13,609 bases of DNA from Bryobacteraceae bacterium (GCA_030039005.1 JASHQT010000316.1:1-13609); one strand, 5' to 3'. Shown: positions 1-8,998, numbered from the stretch's first letter. Numbers and translations are program-made. The notes: generated by a model from the sequence alone, not told the origin.

Positions 1-1550
1 ATGGCGCGCGCCAGCGCCGAGATGGCTTTGTCCTGGCTGATGACGCGCTTGTGCAGCTCTTCTTCGATGCGGATCAGCTTGCTGACTTCTTCTTCCTTAA
101 TGGCCGTCATCGGAACGCCGGTCCAGCGCGCGACCACGTCTTCGATGTCGTCCTTGGTCACGACCCCGGTAGAGGTATCGTCGAGGTTGTATTTCTCCCG
201 CAGCAGGCGCAGATTCTCGCGCTCCTTGCGCTCTTCGTCGGAATAGAAGCGGGCCTTCTCGAATTCGTGGTTCGCGATCGCGTTCTCCATGCGATGCACG
301 ATGAACTTGATGCGCTTCTGGATGTCGGCCACTTCGCCCGGCAGCGTGGTTTGACGAAGCTTTACGCGCGCACCAGCTTCATCGATCAGATCGATGGCTT
401 TGTCCGGCAGGAAGCGGTCCGGGATGAAGCGCGTGGAAGTATGCACGGCGGACTCGATCGCATCGTCTGTATATGCGACGGCGTGGAACTTCTCGTAGCG
501 TTCCTTAATGCCGAACAGAATGCGAATGGCGTCGGACTCCGTGGGCGGCGGAACTTTGACGGCCTGGAAGCGGCGCTCGAGAGAGCGGTCCTTCTCGATG
601 GACTTGCGGTATTCGCCCGGTGTGGTGGCGCCGATGCACTGGATCTCGCCACGCGAAAGGGCGGGCTTTAAGATATTGGCGGCATCGAGCGAGCCTTCGG
701 CCGAACCCGCGCCCACCAGCGTGTGCAGCTCATCGATGAAGATGATGGCGTTCTGGTTCTCCATCAACTCCTTCATGATGGTCTTCAGCCGTTCTTCGAA
801 CTGGCCGCGGTATTTCGTGCCGGCCACGATCAGGGAAAGATCGAGCGCCAGGATGCGCTTATCGGCCAGGAACGACGGAACGTCGCCGTCGGCGATCTTC
901 TGGGCTAGGCCTTCCACGATGGCGGTTTTGCCGACGCCCGGCTCGCCAATGAGCACGGGATTGTTCTTGGTGCGGCGGCACAGGATCTGCACCACGCGCT
1001 CCAACTCGTAGTCACGGCCGATCAGCGGATCGAGGGAGCCGTCCATGGCGGCCTGCGTGAGATCGCGGCTGAATTCGGCCAGCAGCGAGCTTTCCTTGGG
1101 ACGGTTCGAGGCAACCTTTTCCGACGACGACCGCTGGATCTCCTCGCGCACTTGCGAGAGGCGCAACCCGCGCTCATGCAGGATTTCGGCGGCAAAACAT
1201 TTTTCCTCGCGCAGCAGGCCGAGCAGCAAATGCTCGGTTCCAATGTGCTTGTGATTCAGGCGCTCGGCTTCTTCGGCGCCATAGGCCAGCACCCGCTTGC
1301 ACTCGTGGCTGAGCGGCAGATCCACGGAGGTGGACACCTTCTCGCGAATCGTGGTGTGGGCCTCAATCTGTTTGCGAATGGATTCGATGGCGGCGTGGGA
1401 CCGCAGGAACCGATTCGCCAAAGCTTTGTCTTCACGCAACAGACCGAGCAAAAGATGTTCGGTCTCAATATAGGGACTTCCAAACTGGCTGGCTTCGTAC
1501 CTGGCAAAGAAGATTACGCGCCGCGCCTTTTCTGTATAACGTTCGAACAT
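1..1550 (-). CDS. clpC: ATP-dependent Clp protease ATP-binding subunit ClpC (N-terminal 516 residues; cut by window edge)
   Basis: AAA+ unfoldase that feeds substrates to the ClpP peptidase in the cytoplasm. Seen: two ClpN repeats, each with an [10 protein letters not shown] motif (residues 31-40 and about 106-115). The first AAA+ module has Walker A GEPGVGKT (202-209), pore loop K246-Y247-R248-G249, Walker B IIFIDE (269-274) and an arginine-rich ERRF (325-328). A UVR-like/middle-domain coiled segment follows (about 403-455). That middle segment and the double N repeat point to ClpC rather than ClpA or ClpB. The gene runs off the left edge before the second AAA+ module; the family is usually 810-850 residues. 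The ATG at 1550 lies 6 nt after the stop of the upstream ABC ATPase, with only a weak GGCGG 9 nt upstream, so translational coupling is likely. No ctsR or mcsA/B precedes it. No frameshift is seen. Confidence 0.96.
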   Translation of the reverse strand, partial: MFERYTEKARRVIFFARYEASQFGSPYIETEHLLLGLLREDKALANRFLRSHAAIESIRKQIEAHTTIREKVSTSVDLPLSHECKRVLAYGAEEAERLNHKHIGTEHLLLGLLREEKCFAAEILHERGLRLSQVREEIQRSSSEKVASNRPKESSLLAEFSRDLTQAAMDGSLDPLIGRDYELERVVQILCRRTKNNPVLIGEPGVGKTAIVEGLAQKIADGDVPSFLADKRILALDLSLIVAGTKYRGQFEERLKTIMKELMENQNAIIFIDELHTLVGAGSAEGSLDAANILKPALSRGEIQCIGATTPGEYRKSIEKDRSLERRFQAVKVPPPTESDAIRILFGIKERYEKFHAVAYTDDAIESAVHTSTRFIPDRFLPDKAIDLIDEAGARVKLRQTTLPGEVADIQKRIKFIVHRMENAIANHEFEKARFYSDEERKERENLRLLREKYNLDDTSTGVVTKDDIEDVVARWTGVPMTAIKEEEVSKLIRIEEELHKRVISQDKAISALARA

Positions 1551-1556
1551 ATCGTA

Positions 1557-2336
1557 TTACCGCCGTCCTTCCACATTATCGGATGTTCCATGCCCCGCCG
1601 ACAGAGTCGTGAAGGCGCCATCGGCCAACTGGGCTGGGGACCAGTGGATCAACTCCCCTTTTTCCAACTGCAGAATCCGGTCGCATCGGGTCGCAAATGA
1701 CAGGTTGTGCGTGACGTAAATCGAGGTCAGATTATGAGAACGGTGCAAGTGTTCGAGCAGGGAGATAATCATTTCGCCCGTCCGGAAGTCCAGGTTTCCG
1801 GTCGGCTCGTCGGCGAGCAGGACGGAAGGGTTACCGGCCAAGGCTCGAGCGACCGCCACTCGCTGTTGCTCGCCTCCCGATAATTCCCCCGCGCGGTGTG
1901 AGGCGCGGTTTCGTAAACCAACTTCATCCAACCTCGCCATCGAAACGGGTTCCGCGTCCTGGATGCGGCTCCCCCGTATCAGCAACGGCATCATCACGTT
2001 TTCGAGCGCCGTAAATTCCGGCAGCAGCGAGTGATTCTGCCAAACGAACCCAATCTCCCGGTTGCGAAACTCCGCGAGCTCGGTGTCCGAGAAATTGGAA
2101 ATGTCCTGGTGACCAAAGTATATCGTACCCGCCGAAGGCCTGTCGAGACCGCCTAATAGATACATCAGCGTGCTCTTGCCCGCTCCCGATTCGCCGATCA
2201 AGGCGAGGCGTTCGCCCGGCGCCACCTCAAAGCAAAGGTCCTGGAACACCACCAGATCGCTACCGCCGGAGCGGAACTTTTTGGTGAGCTGGACAGCGCG
2301 GAAACCCCCGCCGCCATCGGTGTCCCGGCTCGACAT
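1557..2336 (-). CDS. lolD: ABC transporter ATP-binding protein, LolD/MacB-type
   Basis: 259-residue ATPase of the class that drives lipoprotein release (LolCDE) or MacB/FtsX-type mechanotransmission at the inner membrane. Seen: Walker A GESGAGKST (48-56), Q-loop glutamine Q100 in WQNHSLLPEF, signature LSGGEQQ (152-158), Walker B VLLADEPTGNLD with D176-E177, and H-loop H210 in VTHN. The Walker B ending EPTGNLD and the wording around LGGLDRPSAG are typical of the LolD/MacB/FtsE family. About 12 extra residues precede the usual start and about 25 extra follow the end. No other start is evident, and the ATG at 2336 has no clear Shine-Dalgarno sequence. It is first of two genes with clpC. No permease (LolC/E or FtsX-like) lies beside it here, so assignment to Lol rather than another ABC3-family exporter is from sequence type only. 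Confidence 0.85.
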   Translation of the reverse strand: MSSRDTDGGGGFRAVQLTKKFRSGGSDLVVFQDLCFEVAPGERLALIGESGAGKSTLMYLLGGLDRPSAGTIYFGHQDISNFSDTELAEFRNREIGFVWQNHSLLPEFTALENVMMPLLIRGSRIQDAEPVSMARLDEVGLRNRASHRAGELSGGEQQRVAVARALAGNPSVLLADEPTGNLDFRTGEMIISLLEHLHRSHNLTSIYVTHNLSFATRCDRILQLEKGELIHWSPAQLADGAFTTLSAGHGTSDNVEGRR

Positions 2337-2565
2337 AAATGGGTGGTCGAGTAACCTCTCTATTCATAGGCTAGCAGACGGGGCAACGGGTCGCCGCGAT
2401 GAGCGGCTCCCACGATTGGCCGGTGACCGCGCTTCCCCGCCTGCTTCACGCCTATCTCCAATACCTTCCGCGCGCTCGAATGCAAATCCACCATCCCCGG
2501 ATTATGCTGGAAACGATTGCCTCAAAAGACCGCTCCTCCCGCCTTCGCCTCAACTTCGCCGGTTT

Positions 2566-2580
2566 GCGAAAAAGTTTCGC
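2566..2580. repeat. Perfect inverted repeat (hairpin), 6-bp stem
   Basis: GCGAAA (2566-2571), loop AAG, TTTCGC (2575-2580). No T-run on either strand, so it is not a standard terminator. It lies in the shared upstream region of two divergent genes. Confidence 0.45.
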
Positions 2581-2622
2581 CGCACCCCGCCCACATCCTC
2601 CACCCCCAATGCCAACCTCGGA

Positions 2623-2645
2623 GCGACGCGACAAAGTCGCGCCGC
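2623..2645. repeat. Inverted repeat (hairpin), 9 pairs with one mismatch, AAA loop
   Basis: CGCGAC (2627-2632), loop AAA (2633-2635), GTCGCG (2636-2641). The stem extends by three more pairs (2623-2625 with 2643-2645) beyond one A-C mismatch. It resembles a short REP-like palindrome. No T-run follows on either strand. A 12-bp direct repeat begins within its right arm at 2644. Confidence 0.5.
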
Positions 2646-2692
2646 GAGCCCCAAGCCAACCCCGCGAGCGCATGCGAGCCCCAAGAGCCCAA

Positions 2693-2721
2693 TTGACAGC
2701 CGTCGCGCTGCGCGATACCGT
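2693..2721 (+). promoter_or_regulatory. Predicted promoter of the STAS gene
   Basis: Perfect -35 TTGACA (2693-2698), 17-bp spacer, then a weak -10 TACCGT (2716-2721) inside GATACCGT. The -10 ends 6 nt before the ATG at 2728, so a transcript would start at or next to the start codon (leaderless). No purine-rich ribosome site precedes that ATG. Confidence 0.5.
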
Positions 2722-2727
2722 CGCTGC

Positions 2728-3075
2728 ATGGCCTTGGAGTACTTCGACTGGGAGGTCGGCGACGTGATCGTCCTCCACCTGCAAGGGCCCATTACGCTCG
2801 GGCAGGCGACGCAGCGGCTGCGCGACCTAGTCCACGAAACCGTGGCCGCGGGACGCACCAAAATCGTGCTGAACATGGCCGAGGTCTATTACATCGACAG
2901 CAGCGGGTTGGGCGAACTGGTGGCGGTCTCCAGCCACGCGCAGCGCCACGGCGCCAAGCTGAAACTGATGAAGCTCGCCCCGCGCGTCCAGGACGTGATG
3001 CAACTCACCAAGCTCTATCAGGTGATCGAAGTCTATCCCGACGAAGATTCGGCGGTCCGCAGTTTCGCCACCTGA
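2728..3075 (+). CDS. STAS-domain protein, anti-sigma factor antagonist type
   Basis: 115 residues, one complete STAS domain and nothing else. Family members (SpoIIAA, RsbV, BtrV) are cytoplasmic switches: dephosphorylated they bind a kinase/anti-sigma factor and free its sigma factor or other partner. Seen: the phospho-acceptor motif YIDSSGLGEL with D57, S58, S59, G60; S58 matches the position phosphorylated in SpoIIAA. An N-terminal beta-strand pair and a C-terminal FxxY-like end (LYQVIEVYPDEDSAVRSF) complete the fold. The ATG at 2728 begins just before the first strand; the frame stays open upstream but without domain similarity. No anti-sigma kinase or PP2C phosphatase gene is adjacent, so its partner must be encoded elsewhere. 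The downstream OmpH-like gene is 114 bp away on the same strand. Confidence 0.88.
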   Translation: MALEYFDWEVGDVIVLHLQGPITLGQATQRLRDLVHETVAAGRTKIVLNMAEVYYIDSSGLGELVAVSSHAQRHGAKLKLMKLAPRVQDVMQLTKLYQVIEVYPDEDSAVRSFAT

Positions 3076-3189
3076 CCCGCCCACTGTGCCAATTTCGCTT
3101 CACGCAAGCGCGATCTCCGTGCCAGAGCCTCAGCGGTGTAGCGAGTGGAAGTATTCGTGCTTTCCGTGACGTGACTCGGGGGTGAAAAT

Positions 3190-3732
3190 ATGAGAACCAT
3201 CCTGACCGGAATGCTTCTTCTGGCTGCCGCTCTGGCTTGCCAGGCGCAGGTCAAGCTCGCCACCATCAACATGAACAGCGCATTGGCCGGAACGCGGGAC
3301 GGACGCAATGCCATCGCGGAGCTGAACGCCAAACGCACTGCCAAAAGCAAGGAATTCGACCAAAAGCAAAGCGAAATCCTCGCACTCCAGGATCAACTGA
3401 ATAAGGGCGCAAACACCCTGAGCGATTCTGCGAGGAACGCGCTTTACGCCAGCATCGCCGCCAAGCGCAAAACGGTGCAACGCGCCATGGAAGATGCGCA
3501 AACCGAACTCGAAACCGATGAACAAAAGATCCTGGAGCAGTTGGGATCGAAAATCCTGGCCGTAGTGCAGCGCTACGCGCACGACAACGGCTACACCATG
3601 GTGGTGGACGTGGGAGCCAACGCGAGTCCGGTGCTTTACGCCTCCGCGGGGATCGACATCACCAAGGAAGTCATTGAAGCCTATGACGCCAGCACTGCAG
3701 CGCCGGCCGCCAAACCGGCAGCGCCCAAATAA
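3190..3732 (+). CDS. OmpH/Skp-family periplasmic chaperone-like protein
   Basis: 180 residues. Skp/OmpH proteins hold unfolded outer-membrane proteins in the periplasm. Seen: a signal peptide (R2 followed by a hydrophobic core, residues 4-16; likely cleavage after A16 or A19), then the typical first strand VKLATINMNSAL. A long charged, heptad-like helical region (about 38-115, rich in K, E, Q) forms the coiled-coil tentacle, followed by a second small domain with YTMVVDVGANASPVLYAS. The C-terminus ends in a low-complexity Ala/Pro/Lys tail (AAPAAKPAAPK). C17 could suggest a lipoprotein, but the residues before it fit a lipobox poorly. The start has a GGGGGTGA run just upstream, so this gene, unlike its neighbours, appears to be initiated through a Shine-Dalgarno-like site. 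The family call rests on architecture; the exact client is unknown. Confidence 0.82.
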   Translation: MRTILTGMLLLAAALACQAQVKLATINMNSALAGTRDGRNAIAELNAKRTAKSKEFDQKQSEILALQDQLNKGANTLSDSARNALYASIAAKRKTVQRAMEDAQTELETDEQKILEQLGSKILAVVQRYAHDNGYTMVVDVGANASPVLYASAGIDITKEVIEAYDASTAAPAAKPAAPK

Positions 3733-3738
3733 TTGGGC
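3723..3738 (+). terminator. Hairpin across the stop codon of the OmpH-like gene (weak terminator candidate)
   Basis: GCCCAA (3723-3728), loop ATAA, TTGGGC (3733-3738); the loop includes the TAA stop. No T-run follows, so intrinsic termination is doubtful. Confidence 0.3.
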
Positions 3739-3757
3739 CGGCCTGATTCGCGGCGGT

Positions 3758-3766
3758 TGATAAAAT
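3758..3766 (+). promoter_or_regulatory. Extended -10 promoter of the gcv operon
   Basis: TGATAAAAT: TG at 3758-3759, one base, then TAAAAT (3761-3766), a good extended -10. No -35 at normal spacing (TTGGGC at 3733 is 22 bp away). The box ends 7 nt before the GTG at 3774, so initiation would fall on or beside the start codon. There is no room for a glycine riboswitch leader. Confidence 0.6.
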
Positions 3767-3773
3767 CGAGTTA

Positions 3774-4901
<1,128 letters not shown>

Positions 4902-4905
4902 CCTA

Positions 4906-5298
4906 ATGCATCCAAACGATCTGCACTACACCAAGCAGCACGAATGGGTTCGCGTGTCCGGCTCCACGGGCACCGTGGGCATCACGGATTATGCGCAGCA
5001 GCAGCTCGGCGACATCGTTTACGTCGATCTGCCGCGCGCTGGCGCCAAATTGGAGCAAGGCAAAGTGATGGGATCGGTGGAGTCGGTAAAAGCGGTTTCC
5101 GACATCTACGCGCCGGTTTCAGGCGACGTGATCGAGATCAACGACGCGCTGGCGTCGGCGCCCGAGAAGCTGAATGAGAGCCCGCATGCCGACGGCTGGC
5201 TGGTGAAGATCCGGCTCTCGGCTCCCGGGGAAATCCAGGGGCTGCTCTCCGCGGTGGATTACGAAAAGTACGTGGCGGAGGAGGAGACCGGGCACTAA
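4906..5298 (+). CDS. gcvH: Glycine cleavage system H protein
   Basis: Lipoyl carrier that shuttles the aminomethyl intermediate between P, T and L proteins. 130 residues, normal length. Seen: N-terminal YTKQHEWV (8-15), [19 protein letters not shown] (25-43), and the lipoylation site ESVKAVSD, with K62 as the expected lipoyl-lysine. [10 protein letters not shown] and a C-terminal DYEKYVAEE complete the fold. The ATG at 4906 lies 4 nt after the gcvT stop, and the gcvPA start follows 20 nt after its own stop, so it is translated as part of one operon mRNA. Confidence 0.97.
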   Translation: MHPNDLHYTKQHEWVRVSGSTGTVGITDYAQQQLGDIVYVDLPRAGAKLEQGKVMGSVESVKAVSDIYAPVSGDVIEINDALASAPEKLNESPHADGWLVKIRLSAPGEIQGLLSAVDYEKYVAEEETGH

Positions 5299-5318
5299 GT
5301 CCTCACGCCGGTCTGCTC

Positions 5319-6629
5319 GTGCGCTATTTACCGAAATCCGACCTCGAGCGCCGCGAGATGCTCCAGGCGCTGGGCGTTGCTTCGGTCGAGGATTTGTTCG
5401 CGCACCTGCCGGCAGAAGTTCGGCTCAACCGGCCGCTCGATCTTCCGCCCGGTAAATCCGAGTACGAAATTGTGGATTATTTTCGCGCGTGCGGGGGCGA
5501 ATGCGCGCACGATTGTGCCTCGTTCCTGGGCGCTGGTGTGTACCGGCATTACAGGCCGGTGTTGGTGGACACAGTGGTTTCGCGCGCCGAGTTCTTGACT
5601 TCGTACACGCCCTATCAGGCCGAAATTTCCCAAGGCACGCTGACCACCATCTTCGAATTTCAGACCATGATGTGCCAGCTCACGGGCATGGAAGTGGCCA
5701 ACGCGTCCATGTACGATGGCTCGACGGCGGTTCCCGAAGCCGCCATGATGGCCATGCGGCTGACGCGCCGCGATCGAATTCTGGTTGCCCGCACCGTACA
5801 CCCGGAATATCGAGAAGTGCTCGCGACGTATGCGCGGCACCGGGCGATGCCGATCGTCGAAGTCGACTATGATCGCGCGAGCGGTTCGCTCGACCTCGCG
5901 GATCTCGAAAGCAAGATCGACGATGAAACCGCGGCCGTAATCGTTCAATCGCCCAATTTCTTCGGGATCATAGAGGATTGGCAGCGGGCGGCCGAGATCG
6001 CGCACCGGCACGGGACACTCCTCATTTATATCTTCGCCGAAGCCGTTTCGTTGGGAATTCTCGAGCCGCCGCGCGATGCCGATATCGTGGCGGGCGAACT
6101 GCAATCGTTCGCCATCCCGCCCAGCTACGGCGGGCCGTTCGCCGGCATCATCGCGACCAAGGAGAAATTCATGCGCCAGATGCCGGGCCGCATCGTGGGC
6201 GAGACTAAGGACACGCGTGGGAACCGGGCATTTTGCCTCACGCTGGCGGCGCGCGAGCAGCACATCCGCCGCGAAAAGGCGACCTCGAACATTTGCACGA
6301 ACCAGGCGCTGGTCGCGCTGATGGCGACGGTCTTTATGGCGGTTTATGGCAAGCAGGGTTTGCGGGAACTCGCCGAGCAGAATCTTGCGAAAGCGCATTA
6401 CCTGGCGGGCAAGCTGCCCTTGCGATTTTCTGGACCCTTCTTCAATGAATTCGCCATTCATGCGAAGGACCCCGAGGCGATCGATCGCGCGCTGCTCGCG
6501 AAAAGAATCATCGGCGGCCTGCCGCTCGCGCGCTTTTATCCCGAGCTCGAAGATTGCTTGCTGCTATGCGCGACCGAGATGTCGAGGCGCACCGACATGG
6601 ACGCGGTCGCGGAGGCGTGTTTGTTTTGA
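5319..6629 (+). CDS. gcvPA: Glycine dehydrogenase (decarboxylating) subunit 1, P-protein alpha half
   Basis: 436 residues. With GcvPB it forms the two-subunit P protein that decarboxylates glycine on pyridoxal phosphate and loads the H-protein lipoyl arm. Seen: the typical start [27 protein letters not shown], the [14 protein letters not shown] substrate-region block, [14 protein letters not shown], the [23 protein letters not shown] region, and [20 protein letters not shown]. As in all split P proteins, the PLP lysine is in the partner subunit. The GTG at 5319 is the start that matches the family N-terminus; no clear Shine-Dalgarno precedes it. Its stop TGA (6627-6629) overlaps the TTG start of gcvPB, the usual sign of coupled, equimolar synthesis. 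Confidence 0.96.
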   Translation: MRYLPKSDLERREMLQALGVASVEDLFAHLPAEVRLNRPLDLPPGKSEYEIVDYFRACGGECAHDCASFLGAGVYRHYRPVLVDTVVSRAEFLTSYTPYQAEISQGTLTTIFEFQTMMCQLTGMEVANASMYDGSTAVPEAAMMAMRLTRRDRILVARTVHPEYREVLATYARHRAMPIVEVDYDRASGSLDLADLESKIDDETAAVIVQSPNFFGIIEDWQRAAEIAHRHGTLLIYIFAEAVSLGILEPPRDADIVAGELQSFAIPPSYGGPFAGIIATKEKFMRQMPGRIVGETKDTRGNRAFCLTLAAREQHIRREKATSNICTNQALVALMATVFMAVYGKQGLRELAEQNLAKAHYLAGKLPLRFSGPFFNEFAIHAKDPEAIDRALLAKRIIGGLPLARFYPELEDCLLLCATEMSRRTDMDAVAEACLF

Positions 6630-8113
6630 TTAAGAAGGTCCGGCCGCACGTCAATCAAAATGAAGCGCTTCTGTTCGAGCGCAGCTCGCCGGGCAAGCGC
6701 GGCTACCAGCTTCCGCCGCTCGATGTTCCCGCTGTCGATCCGGCGGCGGCGCTGGGCGCCGAAAACACGCGCGCCGAAATCGCCGATTTTCCCGAGGTCA
6801 GCGAAGTGGAGGCCATTCGTCATTTCACGCGGCTTTCGGCACAGAATTACGCGATCGATCTGGGCCTGTATCCGCTCGGCTCCTGCACCATGAAATACAA
6901 TCCGCGTGTGAACGAGCAAGTGGCGCGTGTGGAAGGCGTCGCGTGGGCGCATCCGTATCAACCCGAGGCGCTGGCGCAAGGAATCATGCAGGTGATGGCG
7001 GTGCTCGAGCGGGCGCTCGCCGAAATCACCGGGATGGACGCGGTGACGCTGCAGCCGGCCGCGGGCGCGCACGGCGAGTTCACTGGCATCCTGATGGTGC
7101 GGGCGCTGCTCGAATCCCAGGGCCACCCGCGCAGGAAACTGCTGATTCCGGATTCGGCGCACGGCACCAACCCCGCCACGGCGGCGATGGCCGGTTATGC
7201 CGTTCAAAACATCAAGTCCAACGAACTCGGCATGATCGACGTGGATGAGCTGGCGCGCGCGGTGGACGAAGACGTCGCGGCGCTGATGCTCACCAATCCC
7301 AACACGCTCGGTGTGTTTGAAGAACACGTCACGCGCATCGCCGGGATCTTACACGCCAAAGGCGCACAGCTCTACGTGGACGGCGCCAACATGAACGCGC
7401 TGGTGGGCATCGCGCGGCCGGGCGACTTCGGCGCCGACGTGATGCACCTGAATCTGCACAAGACATTTTCGACGCCGCACGGCGGCGGCGGACCGGGTTC
7501 GGGTCCGGTGGCGGTGAAGCGGCACCTCGTTCCCTTCCTGCCCAAACCGCGCTTGGAGCGCCGGGACGACCGCTGGACGTGGAACTACGATCTCCCGCAA
7601 GCCATCGGACGCGTGCGCGCTTTCTATGGCAACGCCGGCGTGCACGTTCGCGCGCTCGCTTACATCATGGCGCATGGGGGCGTTGGACTGCGCAACGCAA
7701 CGCTCGACGCTGTTCTGAATTCGAATTACCTCCGCGTGCTGCTGGAACCTTATTACGAGCTTCCGCACCGCGCGCCTACGCTGCACGAATGCGTCTTCAG
7801 CGACGCCCGCCAGGCCAAGCACGGCGTGCGAACCGCCGATATCGCCAAGCGCCTGATCGATTATGGATTCCATCCCTACACGGTGAGTTTTCCGTTGATC
7901 GTGCCCGGGGCGATGATGATGGAACCGACGGAAACTGAAAGCAAAGCCGAGCTCGATCTATTCGTGGACGCGATGATTTCGATCGCGAAGGAGGCCGAGG
8001 AAACGCCGGACCTGGTGTTGACCGCGCCGCACGATACCCGCACCAGCCGCGTGGATGAAGTGACGGCCGCGCGCAAACCGATCCTGCGCTGGCGGCCTGC
8101 GCAATCTAAATGA
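6626..8113 (+). CDS. gcvPB: Glycine dehydrogenase (decarboxylating) subunit 2, P-protein beta half
   Basis: 495 residues; the PLP-bearing half of the two-subunit P protein. Seen: [17 protein letters not shown] near the N-terminus, the [19 protein letters not shown] block, [21 protein letters not shown], and the cofactor site [19 protein letters not shown] with the predicted PLP Schiff-base lysine K279. The start is set at TTG 6626, which overlaps the gcvPA stop (TTGA) and has GGAGG 10 nt upstream (6611-6615). GTG 6617 is the alternative, but it would put the GGAGG only 1 nt away. An ATG further upstream at 6554 would add residues unlike the family and overlap gcvPA heavily. The 3' end overlaps a convergent glutaredoxin-like gene by 8 bp. 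Confidence 0.95.
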   Translation: MIKKVRPHVNQNEALLFERSSPGKRGYQLPPLDVPAVDPAAALGAENTRAEIADFPEVSEVEAIRHFTRLSAQNYAIDLGLYPLGSCTMKYNPRVNEQVARVEGVAWAHPYQPEALAQGIMQVMAVLERALAEITGMDAVTLQPAAGAHGEFTGILMVRALLESQGHPRRKLLIPDSAHGTNPATAAMAGYAVQNIKSNELGMIDVDELARAVDEDVAALMLTNPNTLGVFEEHVTRIAGILHAKGAQLYVDGANMNALVGIARPGDFGADVMHLNLHKTFSTPHGGGGPGSGPVAVKRHLVPFLPKPRLERRDDRWTWNYDLPQAIGRVRAFYGNAGVHVRALAYIMAHGGVGLRNATLDAVLNSNYLRVLLEPYYELPHRAPTLHECVFSDARQAKHGVRTADIAKRLIDYGFHPYTVSFPLIVPGAMMMEPTETESKAELDLFVDAMISIAKEAEETPDLVLTAPHDTRTSRVDEVTAARKPILRWRPAQSK

Positions 8114-8327
8114 AGCAGCCCAAGTGTCCTTCGAAACCCTGCTCCACGCGCCCGTCCGGCCACACCACGATGGGCACCATGTCACCGTATTTGCGCGCTT
8201 CGTCGAGCGTGGCCTGGCTCAGCTCCACGCGGCGCTCGTCGTATTGCACGCCTTCGGCTTCCCACTTCTTTAGAAGCTTGACGCAGGCGTCGCAGCCGCG
8301 AATCGTGTACACAACGGGAGTCCGCAT
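8106..8327 (-). CDS. Small glutaredoxin-like protein with CxxC
   Basis: 73 residues, one glutaredoxin/NrdH-type thioredoxin fold in the cytoplasm, no signal peptide. Seen: first strand VVYTI, dithiol motif C12-D-A-C15 at the start of helix 1, a predicted cis-proline P52 in DMVPIVVW, and a WPDGRVEQGFEG turn that commonly follows in glutaredoxins. A third cysteine, C71, sits third from the C-terminus (LGCFI). The dipeptide between the cysteines (Asp-Ala) is not that of classical glutaredoxin (Pro-Tyr). Substrate is unknown: it could reduce disulfides or act on a peroxidase or reductase partner. The ATG at 8327 begins 2 nt after the stop of the thioredoxin-fold gene, so the two are one operon. 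Its stop lies inside the end of gcvPB. Confidence 0.8.
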   Translation of the reverse strand: MRTPVVYTIRGCDACVKLLKKWEAEGVQYDERRVELSQATLDEARKYGDMVPIVVWPDGRVEQGFEGHLGCFI

Positions 8328-8329
8328 TC

Positions 8330-8968
8330 TTACGACGCCCGATCGGGCAGATGCAGCGCGGTGGAAAGCAACTGGCGCATTTCCTTGATGGCTTCGCGGC
8401 GCCAATCGTCCGAGCGCGGCTGCAGTCTGGCGATCAACTCGCGCAGGAATTCCTGACGCCGCTCCTCGGGAACCGTGGCGAACGTCGTCTCTTTCGGCAG
8501 TTCCATCCGGGCCTTCACCTGTTCCACGATCTCGGCCAATTCGCGGTGCGCCAGCGCCGAGCGCTCGGTGAAATGCGTGACGTACTGCAGATCGGCGGTG
8601 TAGAACACGAACACGGGAATGGCGCGCGACTTGCCTTCGTTGCTCAGGAACTCGTCCATGATGTCCGGGTTTTCGTCGCGCAAAAACACGCGCAGCTCCA
8701 TCCCGGTGGCCTCGGCGATTTTGGCGATGGTGGGAAGCTCGCGGTACACATCGCCGCACCAGGCTTCGGCAATCGCCAGGATCTTCGCCGGACCACCGGG
8801 CTGTGCGGCGGCGCGCTTGAAAAACGCCAGGTCTTCCGGCGAAAGGGGCGCGGTCTTGTAGTTCTGCTCGAATTTATCGACGTTCACCACGGCTGCGGCG
8901 AGAAAACCGGCGTAGGTGAGGCCTTGCGCGAAGCGGGCGGGGGTGACAACGGTTGTTGCGGTGGGCAT
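8330..8968 (-). CDS. Thioredoxin-family protein with a single active-site cysteine
   Basis: 212 residues, cytoplasmic (no signal peptide). Seen: an N-terminal helical segment (residues 10-55), then ILAIAEAWCGDVYREL with W70-C71-G72-D73, matching the AEAWCGD type of thioredoxin-like proteins (Thioredoxin_9-like). A predicted cis-proline P118 lies in RAIPVF, followed by a C-terminal helical region (about 165-205) ending in LLSTALHLPD. C71 is the only cysteine I find, so a CxxC exchange as in true thioredoxin is not possible; the second position is Tyr (CGDVY). Known members are mostly uncharacterised. The ATG at 8968 has AGGA 6 nt upstream. The frame stays open upstream but is antisense to the dehydrogenase gene and has no similarity. 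First gene of a pair with the glutaredoxin-like gene, 2 nt apart. Confidence 0.8.
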   Translation of the reverse strand: MPTATTVVTPARFAQGLTYAGFLAAAVVNVDKFEQNYKTAPLSPEDLAFFKRAAAQPGGPAKILAIAEAWCGDVYRELPTIAKIAEATGMELRVFLRDENPDIMDEFLSNEGKSRAIPVFVFYTADLQYVTHFTERSALAHRELAEIVEQVKARMELPKETTFATVPEERRQEFLRELIARLQPRSDDWRREAIKEMRQLLSTALHLPDRAS

Positions 8969-8971
8969 CGT

Positions 8972-8998
8972 AAGTCCTATGTCGTTGGGAAGTCCTAT
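8972..8998. repeat. 9-bp direct repeat AAGTCCTAT, two copies
   Basis: Copies at 8972-8980 and 8990-8998, 18 bp apart. On the minus strand each reads ATAGGACTT; the copy nearer the gene supplies the AGGA ribosome site of the thioredoxin-like gene, the other lies in the upstream promoter region. The 18-bp periodicity could mark a regulator site or simply a small duplication. Confidence 0.45.

Larger units (their letters stand above)
2337..2727. other. 391-bp intergenic region between divergent lolD-like and STAS genes
   Basis: No convincing gene in either strand. It must hold the promoters for the minus-strand ABC-clpC operon and the plus-strand STAS gene. On the plus strand it is pyrimidine-rich and proline-codon-like over about 2530-2620. 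It carries two compact hairpins (2566-2580 and 2623-2645), a 12-bp direct repeat GCGAGCCCCAAG at 2644-2655 and 2674-2685, and a TTGACA promoter just before the STAS start. The plus-strand frame of the STAS gene happens to stay open far upstream, but that stretch does not resemble a protein domain and overlaps the ABC gene. Confidence 0.6.

Noticed and set aside
51..1011. Plus-strand open frames across 51-1011
   Set aside because: They are antisense shadows of clpC, whose minus-strand translation is continuous and carries all expected motifs.
2170..2727. Upstream extension of the STAS reading frame
   Set aside because: It overlaps the ABC ATPase on the other strand, is Pro/Ser/Arg-rich low complexity, and ATG 2728 directly precedes the STAS fold.
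5328..6461. Long minus-strand open frame antisense to gcvPA (377 codons)
   Set aside because: Same reasoning: the product is rich in Arg/His with no domain, and gcvPA on the plus strand is complete.
6554..6625. Upstream ATG for gcvPB giving 24 extra residues
   Set aside because: The extra residues do not resemble GcvPB N-termini and would overlap gcvPA by 76 nt. The TTG overlapping the gcvPA stop fits better.
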